Origin: Casuarina equisetifolia
Taxonomy: Eukaryota > Streptophyta > Magnoliopsida > Fagales > Casuarinaceae
Direction of reading: 5' to 3'
DNA: 64,000 bases
Assembly: GCA_028551475.1 (NCBI GenBank)
Contig: CM052358.1
Coordinates: 24,578,853 to 24,642,852 of the forward strand
Position 1 is the stretch's first letter. Each line of letters opens with the position of its first letter. Below, piece by piece: positions 21,061-34,383 of this stretch. The notes beneath the pieces are model-generated. The model searched no databases, was not told where the DNA came from, and worked only from the letters and a program-made list of their open reading frames with translations. A program made the position numbers and the translations under genes.

Positions 21061-21914
21061 CAACTCTTTTTTACTTCCAAAAAAAAAGAAAAAATACTTG
21101 GTACGTATGCCCAAAATCTATTTGGGCCAGCAAAAGATATTTTCGGGACACAAAAGACCAAAGGCAATTCTAGCAAATATCATAGGCTTAGGTTGCCAAA
21201 CAGAGTCAAGAAATGTGAGATTACTACCTCTAGAAATGTTACAATTTGAATTGTCATACTCATGAACTTAATTAGCAACAAATATAGCAAATCACTCAAA
21301 AAATTCTTCCAAAATTGAATTATTTGATAAGGTTTGGTGCTTTATGGTTGAACTAGTTTGAGATTTGAAATCCCAGTGGAGGCTCCATCCAACCATAATC
21401 TCCATGATGAAAATAGTAAATACAAAGCGAAAACACAAAAAATAGAGGGAAAAAAAAACTTACATTTAGTTTATTTGAACAAGCTCGTGGATTTAATTGC
21501 AAGATCTTATTAAGTGTGCATCATAACTAGAAACCAAACACCGTTTCATAGTCGGAGTGTTCTCACTTATATTTGGTAATGACTCATCTCCAACAATGTA
21601 CAATTTGCTTCCCTTAAAGCAACTACGCTTAATGAAAATTTTGATAATGTTTTAAGTTGACTACAACTATTCATTCTAAGGAAGATAGGTTTAGAGAGTA
21701 GTCAAAATTTATATAAAAATATCAAAATTTTATTCTAAGATAAATCCAAATAAACAGTCTAGGATAAACAATCAAAATCACTAGGGATTTCTTCATCCAA
21801 TTTAATTCCACAAAGAATGTGTAAAGGTCATGTTGTTGTTGAGAAGGTTGGTGTAAAAGCCCATGTGACAATATCTTAGGTGTAGGCCCATTACAGAATG
21901 AAAAGTTGACAACT
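21061..21914. other. AT-rich spacer, no gene
   Basis: I see no coding region, RNA gene or clear repeat in this stretch. Confidence 0.4.
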
Positions 21915-22600
21915 TTGTAATGATGCAGGCTCATAAGATCCAGCTGCAGGCTGTGACTATTTCTTTGACGCCTAATCTAAATGGGCACTCGAAGATTGGG
22001 CTGGACCATTTATCAGGCCATAGTTATTCTGTTTTCTTTCACAGGACTCCACCACGTTGTGGCAACTAAGAATGTCATCCCAGTGGAAGCGAAACAGCCG
22101 AAGAGTATGATATCATTAGACAGGAAGTACTGCAGAAGTTACTGAAAGAACAGTAGAAGCTTCAAGACTCACATCTTGAGTAATGTAAATAACACAAATC
22201 ACCCCACTTGACTTAAAATAACTAAAATGAATAACATGATTACGGTAAAAAAGAGCATAATTGGATAATCCTAACCTAAATGATCAACAATAGCATCAAT
22301 AAGGCAACACAAAATATGACACAAAAGTTTGTGTGTATGTCTCAATATATAATGATGGGATATATTTTTAAACTTTTGTGTTCTTTTATTTTTAAGTAAA
22401 TAAACTCACATATTTATTAGAAAAAAAGATGATCACCTCTTGTCTCAATATCAAAGATGTGAATATTCTAGGTTGAATACAACACATAGCAAACTGTAAG
22501 AACTCACTAACGCGGGGCACCGGCATCTTCCTCATGGTGTTGGATACTAAATTCCTCGCACGATGACAGTTGCTGTTCTTGGGGATCGACTAAAATACTC
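21915..22600 (-). pseudogene. Dirigent relic block 3
   Basis: Two pieces remain. At about 22040-22095 the minus strand resembles the start of the dirigent domain (cagtggaagcg and aagaatgtcat, compare FYWHDI). At about 22430-22560 it reads MRKMP, then EFLQFAMCC and QPRIFTSLI, a degenerate match to [23 protein letters not shown]. The left part (21915-22045) repeats DNA at 13020-13145. The blocks are heavily decayed. Confidence 0.6.
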
Positions 22601-22829
22601 CCTACCATGGAGGTAGATGCTGTTTTTGCTAATCAAAACCCAAATATGGTTCATGATTTCTCTATTTTACTCAGTAATCAAAACATCCTTTGAGAAGGGA
22701 AAGATTAAAGAAAGAATCTAAATAATGCAAGAGAGTCCAATATTTCTTTCTTCTTCCAGTCTTTTCTCACGCTGAACAAACACCCTCTGGAAAAACACAG
22801 ATAAACGTGAAACCGAAGATGCAAATTAG

Positions 22830-25400
22830 AGGCAAAGCCTTCAATTAAATAAGTATGATTATATAATTATGTTACATAACTAAAGCCAACAGCTTGAAAT
22901 TATAGAGAGGTGGAATAATTATTGCAAACTATTATATCAGCTGACAATTGATCGTGAGCATCAATAATGCAGTGCGTAAGCATTGTACTCAACTATGGCA
23001 TCGCCGGTCGTGCGATTAAACTTGGAAGTCTTAAGCTGAACATAACCCCTGGCAAACCGGAAAAGCCCACTACCTCCGATCACCACCATCTCTCTCGACT
23101 TTTTTAAGATTGGGTTCCTCCCTAGCACTGTGATCGTGCTCCCGTTGTATTTGCCATCGATGAACACAAAGTTCATCGTCATTAACAGCCCAACTTCTTC
23201 CTGTGACGCCAGAGCATAAAACCCCTGAGCCCTTCCAGTCAACTTAGAGGTTATGTTAGCCGCTACGGTCAGCGCGTCATCGATCATGTATAACACACCA
23301 AAAGACGTCGTTGATGAGTTAGAGAGTGGCGGCAAGATTGGAATACTGGTGGGGTTCCGACCACTCTGAATGTCATGCCAGTAGAAACGGAGATGGCTAA
23401 GCTTCTCTTTGTGGAGCCCAAGGAGCTTCCGGTCCAGTGATCTAAAGAAACCATGGTTTTCTCCGGCGACAAAAAGTGTGGCGAAGAAAGAAAGAAGCGA
23501 CAAAATGATGAATTTAGAAGTGAAAGTAGGAAGCATCCCAGCCATTTTAGCCAGTACTCAGAATCAATGCACAACTGATACGAGAAACGTTCTGTATAGA
23601 TATGGCAGGTTGAGATCATTTCGTACAATTAGGTTTCTTAATCTTTACGGCAATCACCAACTCTTTGTTCGGCATAAAATATTAATAAGAAGGAATAATA
23701 AAGTTTAAAGCTTAATCTAAAAGTTAGTTTAAAGATTAAAAATATATTTTTTATTTAAGTTTCATTTAAAGAAATCACGTTTTCAATATAAGACTTTTAT
23801 CTTGTATGCAAAAGAAAAAAAAATTGATACACAAAAATAATTTAAATGTTGCTGACTAGCCGATCCCAACCATATCATGATGTAGCATGCTGTAATTGTT
23901 CGAGGGAAAGAAGCAACATATTTAAAGCTTCTAATTTCCTTGGAGATTTATTTCACCCCTCCCAGCTCTCAATCCTGAAACTCGGGCATAATGTCTAAAT
24001 TTCCTGGTGGGTCTCTCCAACCCAGACGATTAATTGAAGGGGAAAAGGATTTTCAATAATTGTTAAGGCTCATGAGAGTTTTGAGTAATTATGAAGCATT
24101 TGTAATTTTAAGGTATGCCCATTGAATTTTATACTCTAGTTTTTATTAATTCGATTTATCATTCAAAAATAAATAAATAATAATGAAAGGCTTTAGTCCG
24201 AGAGTTTCATGTTGCTTGATTGAGTTCAGTGGGATTTAGACCAACCCAATGAAAATTCTACTTCTGCGGAGAGTGCACGAAACTTTGCATAGAAACCGGG
24301 ACTAGTCATGACTGCAACTGGTCAGAACCATGCAAAGCTGCAAGGACAGGTTAGAGACCACATCCTGAAAAGTACCTGAGCCTAGAACGTGCTCTCTCAA
24401 CAATAACACGCAAGATGGTAAGGATTGTCAGTTTCCTTTTCTTAGTGTAATCCACAGGTAAAATGAATACACCAAGAACGGTTCTTTTGAGTTGTATACA
24501 TCCACTGTTTTTTACCAAACTCGCTTGAAATTTGAGGTATTGGATTACAAAAAAAACAAAAACGGATGTTGTACGTTATGTCGACATATGTCTTGTGTTA
24601 CTATGGATTTATTGTATTTCTTATGTGAGAGTATTTCTTTTTCTTACAAGTTGTTTTTTTTTAAAAAAAAAAAGTGAATGTTTTGTTATGATGTAAAAAA
24701 ATTTTAGTCATCTTAACTTAGAAAGTTAATCATTCTCTTTTTTTTTTTTAATAATTTACACACTTAGGCATATACTTAGTGTTGAACTCTTAACCTAATG
24801 GTCAATAAAAATTATTAATTTATTACTGAATTAACAAACCCTACAACTAGTCAATGTCTTATAACGCAGGGAGAAGGAGATAATGGGAGGATCATTTTCA
24901 GCCCTCAATCAGTTGTCTTGTTAATGCTGCCCCAATGTCACATGAATGCTTCTTGTTCTAAGTCCATTTCGTCTTTGCCCTGGGTCATCCCCAAGAGTCT
25001 TGCTTTAGCCCATCAAGTCCTGAGTCCAATTTTGGACCACTAGAGTCTTTGCCTCGTATTAAGGCCCAGACCCCGTTAATCTTCTCATGTAGTGATCTGT
25101 TTTAGGCCCTTAACTTCTGGTAATCTTTCGTCCATGTTTTGTGTTCTAAATTTACATGAATTATTCAACAAATATATCAACAATAAATACAAAATATCAA
25201 GAATGATAAACTTTTCAACCAAACACTTTCAATTTTCATACCCTTTTCTATGCCCCCGACCAAGGCATTCCTTGATGGAGGAGACCAGGCCTGACTTGCC
25301 CTCACATAAAGCCAAACCTTCACCTTTTAAACTTGCCATCCTACTCAGATTCCACCTACACGAACCAACGGCTGACTTTCCGACGAATGGGCTTTCAGCC
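22830..25400. repeat. Dirigent D duplication unit
   Basis: This is the partner of 17740-19800. It contains dirigent D and its upstream flank, about 5 kb from the first unit. Confidence 0.65.
22961..23545 (-). CDS. Dirigent protein D (intact)
   Basis: This single-exon gene encodes 194 residues and is the close paralogue of dirigent C. It shows a signal peptide (about 1-28), [66 protein letters not shown] and the terminal YNAYALHY. There are more N-glycosylation sequons than in dirigent C, including NIT near residue 97 and NRT near residue 177, which suggests a more heavily glycosylated apoplastic protein. No inactivating change is visible. The start is set by the conserved MxxMLPxFTSKFII opening. 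The function is as for the family; the substrate is unknown. Confidence 0.9.
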   Translation of the reverse strand: MAGMLPTFTSKFIILSLLSFFATLFVAGENHGFFRSLDRKLLGLHKEKLSHLRFYWHDIQSGRNPTSIPILPPLSNSSTTSFGVLYMIDDALTVAANITSKLTGRAQGFYALASQEEVGLLMTMNFVFIDGKYNGSTITVLGRNPILKKSREMVVIGGSGLFRFARGYVQLKTSKFNRTTGDAIVEYNAYALHY

Positions 25401-25497
25401 GATCTCTGCTGTCACCGTCTTTTTATTCGGTGATGTTTGGGTGCAAGTTGGTGGTGCTTACCTATCATGCATCCCCCAAAGCACCGGCCGGCTTATT
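23546..25497. other. Spacer upstream of dirigent D
   Basis: To about 25400 this is the duplicated flank. No gene is supported. Open frames at 24492-24677 and 25092-25433 lack recognisable domains and are not preserved in the sister flank. Confidence 0.4.
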
Positions 25498-28049
25498 TCA
25501 GAGTGGTGATGGTTGCTTAACATAATGTTGACGAAGACGTGAGTCTTCTCCATCAAAATCAAATTCAGCATCCGAAGCTCCACCTGACAAAACTGAGAAA
25601 TAGTGAGAAAAGTTCACTCTATTAAATTGAACACTTCTAAAATGGGTCCTATTTTCTACTTTCGTTATGATTGCATTGGGTCTTTCTAGAACCCCCAATT
25701 TGGGTTTGTCTTATGCGAAGCCGTTTATGCCCTACACATTTTAGAACATCCTGATCTTCAAAAACCATTGAACTAGTCGATATATTGATTAGAAAGCACT
25801 AATTCAATCTGATGATCTCAAGAAAATTATTTATATCAATGGAAAAAAAAATTCAGAGAATTACTAAAAGAACATAGTTGGCGGTGCTATATGATTGGTA
25901 TACATGTTAGTATGCTATATAACAAGTAAAAGCTATTTATAACTTACTAATATAGTCACTTTGTCTATTCCATAGATAACAAGGTAACATATGTGGTGTA
26001 AAAGAATACATAACTAACATAGTTATTAATTAACAAAAGCTCGATACATATGTTAAAAAGTCTACTTCATTTCTTAAAACAAACTTATTAGAAAAAGAAA
26101 ATATCTTTACATATAAAAAATATTATATACTAATATATTAGTAATGTTAGATATACTATAAATTTCAACGTTCTTTTCCCTTTCCTAACAAGAGGAAATA
26201 CTTTCATTGAGGACCTAATCTATAAGAAAAGAAGTATTTCACTTTAAACTTAAACTTCAAGAATATCTTATATTTTAAATACTTGTAAAAAAAAAAAAGA
26301 TAAAGACAATGGGATAAAAAGAAATCTTGTATGTTACTTTCTTTGGAGACTCATACAAGACATGTCTTTTATAGAATTTTGATTTTTATTCTTATATGTT
26401 TTTCCACTCATTTCCACCATACAACACTTTCTACACATGCTGTGCAAATACCCAAAATACACATTTTCTAACAGTCCCAACACCTAAAATTGACCATCTA
26501 TTAAATGCTGAAAAAAAAGAAGATGATTCACCCATATGCAACAAGTACCCACATCGCTAGTGTATTTTTTATATTATATTGGCTGTATCAATTACTCAAT
26601 GATTAGAAATGCAGTTTGGCTCTTAGGCGCCTCTCTATGATGTCAACAAAAAAAATTGTATTCATACAAGTGCTCGACAATATTGCTCTTTTTTTAAATA
26701 CAAAAAATTCAAACCCATGAGTTTATTTAAATACATAAGAAATGTGGCATCTCCCTTGGTCGGATCAAATCTTCAACTTTGAGTTTGCTAGTTTACCACA
26801 ACCTTTTTCTTCGGCTTTTAGGTCAAATGTATTTTATTGGACCGACCTTAGACGTATTTCCCTCTGTTCTTGGACGGGCTGAATCTAGCTCACTGAGTAA
26901 ACTAATTAGATTGGTATAATACAACAGTTGCTGACACTGGACATGGTTCCTAGCCACTCACTTTCCCGCTGAATTGATAATTCAAATCGTGGTTCACCAT
27001 GTTTCTTCAAGCTTAGCGGAGTTGAGCTTGTGACCTAGACATATATCCCCAGATCGCTACCTTCTCCACTTTTATATTGAAAACCTTATATCTATGCACA
27101 CCTACTAATGAATAGCACTCAAATTTACCAACACAAATCACATGTCGGAAAACACAAGAATTTAAAGTGGTTGCAAAAAAAAAAAAAAAAGCCCTATGTC
27201 CTTTGTTGAGGAGAGTCTTTCTTTTCTATGATTCTTTGGATGTTTCTAAGTACAGTATGCACACACCATATAATAAATACACACTCACAAAAATCTCTTT
27301 ACGTCAGTTACAGCCTAGCATACACAACAACCTAATAAAATTTTAGGCTCTCTCCCTCATATCACAAACATGTTTGCCATTAATATTATTTTATCCTGCA
27401 ACACTATATGTTACAATTGCAATACAATTTGTGTTGTTAGTTCTTTTGAAGTTGAACTAACAATATAATAAAATAAAAAAAATGGTAAAAAAGTTATGTC
27501 ATTTAAGATAAACAACTTTATATTCATAGAAAGACAAATTCTTATTATTTTGAGTATTTTTTTACATTTAAGATTCTTTTTTTTTTCTAAGTTATTATGA
27601 CAATTCATCAAATGAAATAAGCACCGTGGGACTCCTCAAAGCTTTTCTTAGACAAAACCTTAACAAATAAGATATCCATTTTACATTGATTCTTAACTTT
27701 GATACTAGGAACTATTAGAGTGTTTTTTTTTTTGTCTCAAGTGACTTTCTTTTTAGTTGTTAATAGGCCAATATTTCAATGGTTAACTATTAATCGCTCA
27801 AAACCTAAGTCTTGGGCTCAACATTTTATACTTTCAAATTCTCTTTTTTAAAAAAAAAAATAAATATTTGTTTAATCATTATGATGACTTGTGAAATGAT
27901 ATAACATATACAAGATTTCTTAAAGCTTTCTTGAGAGAAAAAGTAATTAATAGAGTTATCATTTTACGTTTATTTTAATTTTGACTGCGTACCTATTCAC
28001 CTGTTAGGTGCTTTTAGGTAAGCTTAGGGTTTATGGTTAGGTATAAACC
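25498..28049. other. AT-rich intergenic DNA
   Basis: I see no gene. A 66-codon minus-strand frame (25498-25698) has a GGASDAEFDFDGEDSR stretch but no recognised family. About 26740-27060 is richer in GC than its surroundings with no open frame. About 27770-27850 has a weak tRNA-like repeat pattern. Confidence 0.35.
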
Positions 28050-28590
28050 CTTTTAAATATGTTCAAAGATGGTGTAGCTTTGACGGGCAAGGTCCAACCT
28101 TCTAGTACCAGCACGTTCTTCAGATTACGGTTCTGATGTCAAGCTGTATTCTGACTTCCTAAATTGTAGGCTTATCCATGGATCAGCCACGGAATTGGGA
28201 CCCCTCAGAGGGAGAAGGAAAATTCTTCGGAGCACGCTTGAGGTGCTCATATGCAAAAAGGATACGTAAGCCGTGATTGCACCTTGAAGTCAAACCAGAA
28301 CCCAGAAACCAGTCGAAACAAACGGCAAAGTCATACCGGTTTGTCGGGAAGACGGCTCTAAAGGATTGACACCGTTGGCAAAGAAGCGGGGTCCCTGGAT
28401 TTGAATAAAAGGAGATGATTATAAAATGGCCTTCTATTCTTGACCTTGAAACCAGGGTTTATGCAGACTTTGATGCTGCAAAAGGATCAAACTTACCTGT
28501 GGGAGGCCAAACCAGAACTCTTTATGTAATTGAAGAAGCTAGATTGTTCCTTTATAATTATGAAAATATTAGTTATAAGTTTTAAAAATT
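28050..28590 (+). other. Possible gene remnant of unknown family
   Basis: This segment stands out from the AT-rich surroundings. In one plus-strand frame about 50 codons (about 28417-28588) read without a stop and include VYADFDAAKGSNLPVGGQTR. An upstream piece (about 28300-28400) reads VIPVCREDGSKGLTPLAKK before a stop. The composition looks protein-like, but I do not recognise the family, and stops between the pieces suggest decay or introns. Confidence 0.3.
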
Positions 28591-31500
28591 TAACTTAAAA
28601 TCTATTTCATAAATTAGATGTCCTTTTTTTTTAATTTAGACTTCTTCTTAGTATTTAAATTCTAATATTATGTTAAAAAATTTAAAAATTCAATTTAAAA
28701 ATTAGATAAAAGATTGAAGGAAGATTTCACCTAAATTTTACTACGAAAAGTTATATTTTTGATGTGAAATTTTCATTTAACATATAATATAAATTTATAC
28801 ATAAATTAAGATATATAATCAATTCTCAAATAAAATTTATAGGAATAATTTTGTTAAATAAAAAAAATTCATTTTTCTCTTCCAACAAAAACTCCGCGAA
28901 TTTTGTCATTATCCATTTCAAAAACAACTCGAGAACAACAGCCGGTGTTCTATTCACCAGATGGCACAGGTTGCTTTCTTTAATTATTTCTTTTTTTGTT
29001 TTTCCAACCATCAACAGTAATCACAACTGTCAAAAAATATATAAATATTCTGGATAGCTAACATGGGCACGGTAACCACGAAATTTTATATCATTAAAAT
29101 CATCAAACCCACATGATTAGAGCCTGTCGTTTCTTACTAGCTTGTCTTATTCACAGTCCTTGCATAGCACTTCAAAAAAAAAATATTTATCCAACTGTCA
29201 TGGCTTCAAAAAAAAAAAAAAAAACTTTGAATGCTTCTGGACATTCAAAGTTTCACTTGATTAAGAGCCTCGGTGCACATGGCTTCTTTCTTCCTCTTCC
29301 TCTTCTTCTTGTTCTTCTTCCGACGGAACAGGGTTCAACCTCATCCGTGCTAAGCCTGATAGGCCAGTAAATCATTAATATTATACAAATCAATGTATAA
29401 AGAAAGAATATATATTTTATCTTAAAAATAATTTTTGAAATCTAAATAACATTAAAATCCCATATAGTTCCAAATAATTAGCTCAACCACAAATTGAAAA
29501 CAAGATCTAATAAAGAAATCAATGCTCCATCGATAACTTCACAAATACTTGTGGACTATGAAGTTTGAACCAATTTCACTTTGTCTTTTATCGTGGCGTG
29601 CTTTCTTCCTCAGGAGAAGTCAAATCTTCTTAACAAAGCCTCTTTAGTTTTCTCCACCAAACCTTGTCGTTCAACTCATCATTAACTAGGCAAGAAGGAG
29701 CGGCTGAGGACGGGACAGCTCAAGCTTATCCGATGCCTAGAAGGGGGTTGACTTTTCGAAAGCTCGGATTGTTCTACAGCCTCTTAAGCAGCTGAGGGGT
29801 TAAACTATTCAGAGGAATCTTGATAAAGTTTTCAAAATTTTTTAATTAATCGTGACTGATTGATTAAACAACGTCGTGAATTTCATATACGGTGACGCAG
29901 AGAATCACAGCAAATCCATGGAAGCTTGAGGAGCACGATTAGTATGTAATACATCTGTAAACGTGAAAATTGAGTGTATCGGGGAATAGAATACATGTTC
30001 TGGTAAGGTTGGCAACGTCACTGCTGACTTAAATCCTTGGAGGTTAATCATGTGGCTCATGTGATATCAATCACACCGCATGTCGCAAAATTATCAACAT
30101 ATGGTCCACTTAGATTGGTGAACCAATAACTCAATAATACATCTCTAACCTAAGACATTGGCTTTCTTAATAAGAGTTTCTGCTTCTTTTTTTGTTTTAA
30201 TGATAAAGGGGTTTAAGTATTTTTTTTTTTGAAAAAAATATTTATTATAACTCACACAACCAAATTTATGTATCCTAAGTGTCAAATCTTAAATTTCATA
30301 GTTAAAGTCTTTGTTAATTTATTACTAAATTAATAGGTTAAACAATATGTTTGAGGTATTGGGTATTTAATTTAAGACTTAAATCTTAAATAGTTAGTAA
30401 TCAATTATTAGACTACTTATCTATTAATAGTTTTGATAAAATTTATTTTGGTGTAAGGTAGTTTATGAGAGATTTCTTAGAAGTGCCCACACTTGAATGT
30501 CTGGTCGGCTAACAACAGGTAAATTTGAACACGATCCACAAAAAGCAGCTTCAAATTGGTCAATTCAGTTTGGTAGAAGGAGGTGGCATCGGAGATTACT
30601 ATGTTGTCCCGTCCAACGCCTCGAACGAGGAACATGAGCAAATTTCAACGAGATGAGGAATCTCCTTCCGATATAATAATTGTTGTCATACCCACTCTTG
30701 ACAAGCGCCATCCCACAAGCAAACAAGCGTAGTTGAAGACCAAAATGTTCAGCTCATGGCTACCAACGGCAAGCAAATTCGTTAGAAGACAAATAAAGTA
30801 AGAGTGAGGAAATCAGACAAATGAGATCACAAGAATTTTGTTGTCAAATGCATGCGGGGAAGGGCGTAAGAAAACGAGATGTAGGGTTTAAGATCTTAAT
30901 GGCATGACAAAAGTTTTTATTCTATGATAAGAGTAATAATATAGAAAGGAACATTTGGTGACAAACAAGACATCATATTTCATCCATGATAATTTTGTAA
31001 AGTTAATGTGAAAGTGTCTAATCATTTGCCGCAGCAAATGATTGTAGTAATGATTCTAACTTGGGTTTTATAATTGATTTTGGGTAATAAAGTTTCATTA
31101 TGTTTCAGGAAGCTTAAAAGAAACTAGTATTGTAACCACTAAGCATTTTATCCTTTTTCATAAAACAATATGACATTCTTGATCTATGATAAGGCAGCAA
31201 CATTGATTTTTTCCAAGAAAGACAAAGACCGTCCTTATATTTGTTTGAAAACAAAATTTTTTCAAGATATTATTCAACCGTCTTGCATATATCTTAACCC
31301 TTTTGTCTCTTATTTTCTTTTCTTTTTCCTTTGAGATTTTAATATGTTTGCCCAATTATTTAAACCGGCATAACATACCTTATAACACAATAAAAAATAA
31401 TGGTAATGCAATTTCTAAACCTTATATTGTCTAAATCTTAATAGTTCAGTGATATCTAAAAACTCTATCATATGAACCTTCCCTTCCCCCAATAAATTCT

Positions 31501-33114
31501 TTAAATTCCCCACCTCCATCTCCAATTAAAAAAAAATCTTATACTAGATTATTTATTAGGCACAGTTAGTGACTAAACTTAGTTATATCTAAATTAATTA
31601 AATAAATTTTTAAATATAAAAGGCTTGATATTATCTCTAAAAATGTACGCATGCACGCATGCCACCTGCAAATTCCTTTCTTTTTTTTTTTTTCAAATCT
31701 ATAACTCTTACAAAACTTAATGAAATAGAATTCTAATAGTATTTCACTAGTTCACGGGGGTCATATTTTTTATTTCTTTTTCAAGATTCTATTACTTTTC
31801 TTCGAAGAAGTTTTCTGAGAACCGTAAAGTAATTTCTAATTTCTTTTGGTTGATTCTTTTTGGCTGTAGGGAGGTTGCGGGCGGAAAGGCCTTGCCGGCT
31901 CCTCCATCTCCGCCAAGTCACATATGTAAATGCACTCCCAGAGAAGATTTGAACAAAGAGTGCAAACAACAAGGAACAAAAAGAAAACAAAGCGGAGGGA
32001 CATCAACTTTTATATTACTTTTGAATTTATTTATTATGCAGAGCAATTTGTCTACAAGAAATCAACCAATCAGTCCAATCCAGTTGTTCTTCGCACGCAT
32101 CTTTTAATAATGCTCAGGTTGTGTGCCTTCCTAGCCATCCCGATCCATCAATAACGTTACAACATTGGGAACCCATCTCAGTCCGTTTTACTTATTAATG
32201 ATGCTACGTGACAATGATTGATCCCGTTTGCTATACAAAAGTATTGATAATTGTCTCTTCTTGTTGTCGTATATTGAAGGTCCGAGCACCCAAGATTATT
32301 TTTTTTTTCTTTTCAACTTAAAGGCTCACTTACACATACTTAGAATGTCAAATTTAAAATTAAGAAGTTACAAATAACACACATTCACTATTGAACTAAA
32401 TGCTTGTCAACTACTCAAGATTTTTTAAGATTACGGTATGAGTATCATTCAAAAACGTTCCCACATCCTTTAATTCAATTTCTAGAAATGAATGATTTCT
32501 TTGTTTTTTCAGTCCTTTTACTTTTTTTTGGTGTTCCAAATTTTCTGCGATTGCCTTCCAAGTTGGGGGGAGGGGTCCGGAGCAGCAAGTTCCATGAACA
32601 TGATGAATGTCCTCGTGCCATATGAAAAGACCGCCTAAATTGACCGTGTGAGAAGGAAATGTCGTGCAGGAATCAAACATTGAACTCGAGAAGATCAATG
32701 AATGAAGCCTTAACAATTTGCTCTAATGGTATTCATTACCATTTCACTAAGAGACAAAAAATGGAAAAATAAGAGGGTCTTGTTTCGTGCCTCAATTTGC
32801 AGATGCTAGCGCCGTCGTCATCTCATTGGCTTACCCAATGAGAGTATTCAGTCATTTTCATCCATAAAAGAATAAGATAACCTTGAAGAAAACCAAATCC
32901 TTTTCATTCTCCCAAAAAGAAATGGTATGTGAAGTAAGAAACTTGCCAATTGTGTTGGCCAATATACACTACAAACACGTCGATCAACCAATAATAACTT
33001 GGGCAATGGAGAAAAAACTACAGGAGAAGTCGTTTTTTAGTGGCTTCTATGGTGGGATTAACAGGGCTAGTTCGCTAGAGTGAAGAAAGGAACTTGTTGA
33101 TTTTGTTTGTGGGT
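28591..33114. other. Long intergenic stretch, no supported gene
   Basis: This is mostly AT-rich, with poly-A and poly-T runs. A CTTCTTCCT-type pyrimidine repeat lies near 29290-29325. GC-richer patches at about 29580-29800, 30480-30830 and 31860-31960 have only short frames. I recognise no protein, RNA gene or complete transposon. Confidence 0.35.
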
Positions 33115-33438
33115 TTAATAGTTGAGAGACGTTGACAGCAGCAATTTCCTCTCTACGTCCTTTAGGCCGCCTGCAAGTTTCAGATTTTGTCGTTGTAGTT
33201 GTTCTTCTCGTCGTCCTTTTGGGAAATCATGAAAATTGAACTCCCTAAACATTCTCCTATGTCGCTGCTCTTTCAGGTAAAAAGATGACCCAGACCCAAA
33301 AAAGAGGCTGTAGCCAATATGGATGACTAAAATTGTGGTTACAAACGTTTTGAACAGGGATGGGTAATACTGGTGTTTAGTCCATGGAAAAGATGACGAA
33401 AGACAGAGAAATAAGAAAAACGTAAGAGAGAGAAACAA
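33115..33438 (-). CDS. Hypothetical small protein, uncertain
   Basis: This 107-codon frame starts with a hydrophobic leader (MFLSLTFFLFLCLSSS), has a second hydrophobic stretch (about residues 33-51), and ends in a basic, polar half containing RRMFREFNFHDF. This could be a small secreted or membrane protein or a peptide precursor. I recognise no family, no peptide-hormone signature is clear, and no second copy exists in the window. It may be a chance frame. Confidence 0.25.
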   Translation of the reverse strand: MFLSLTFFLFLCLSSSFPWTKHQYYPSLFKTFVTTILVIHIGYSLFFGSGSSFYLKEQRHRRMFREFNFHDFPKGRREEQLQRQNLKLAGGLKDVERKLLLSTSLNY

Positions 33439-34383
33439 AAAGATGGAACTTTTAACTTTTTAACTTTTGAGTTAAATTTTGTAATGCTCAAATATTCACT
33501 TTGATAAAAAAGTTACGGAAGAAAAGGAGTATTCTCCTTATAATGTTTAAGCCATTTTTTCCCTCACTTTAGCCCACGTTTTTCCTTCCTTTCTTTCTTT
33601 CTTTAAATATTATAACTCTTGAAGAAAAGTAAATAAGTACAGGAAAATGCTCGCTTTAGATTTGTGCTGCAGATAATGCGGTTTTTCACTGGCTTGTAGC
33701 TTCCAGCTATGACCTTCCACGTTTATTGAACTTATTCCTTTGGGTTCTTTTTCTTTTGGTTTTGGGTACAGGATTCTCCTATTATGAAATAATGTTGATA
33801 AACAATGAATTCTTTAAATCACGAATCCCTTTTCTTCGTTTAGTACAGGTTCTGATGAACACCTTCGTTTCCGTATGCCCATGTGACATTTATTGCTCTT
33901 AATAGTTTAGTTGGAAGATGAAATTCTATTCCCAAAACTTAAATTCATAGGAACAACACAGATGGATGATTAATTCACCAGCAGTTTAGTAAAACTACTA
34001 AATACATGAATTTTTTTTTCTATTGATGATTAATACATGTGGACCAATCTTATGTTTTCTTTTTAGATTCTAGAAACAGGCTATTGCTCATCTCATTCCT
34101 TACGAGTTATTGGTCAATCATTGATAAGCGTATTCCCCAAGTCAGAAAGTAAGTTCAAACTTCAAAACCCACATTCGAAGCCTCTGGAGGCCTTTCCCCC
34201 TTGGTATTTCCACCCCAAGGTCGCCTCTTAAATCCTCCCTTTCCCCCCCAAATTTTTCCTCACCACTCTCTCTCTCCTTCCCTCTCGTTCGCTTTTGGGC
34301 TTTCCTCTCTTTCCCACCGCCTGAAACATCATCTTCCGAGGACAAGACAGCCTAGGAAGACGCTCAACCTTGTCTCTAAAAAC
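33439..34383. other. Upstream region of DUF716 gene 1
   Basis: This is AT-rich DNA ending in a pyrimidine-rich leader (about 34225-34380) typical of a plant 5' UTR. An open frame begins at 34201 in frame with the gene, but its extra N-terminus is not shared with the paralogues and is rejected. Confidence 0.45.

Noticed and set aside
34201-34383. Upstream in-frame extension of DUF716 gene 1
   Set aside because: The extra residues are proline- and serine-rich translations of a pyrimidine-rich leader and are absent from genes 2 and 3, which both start at MG...GHVAPG.
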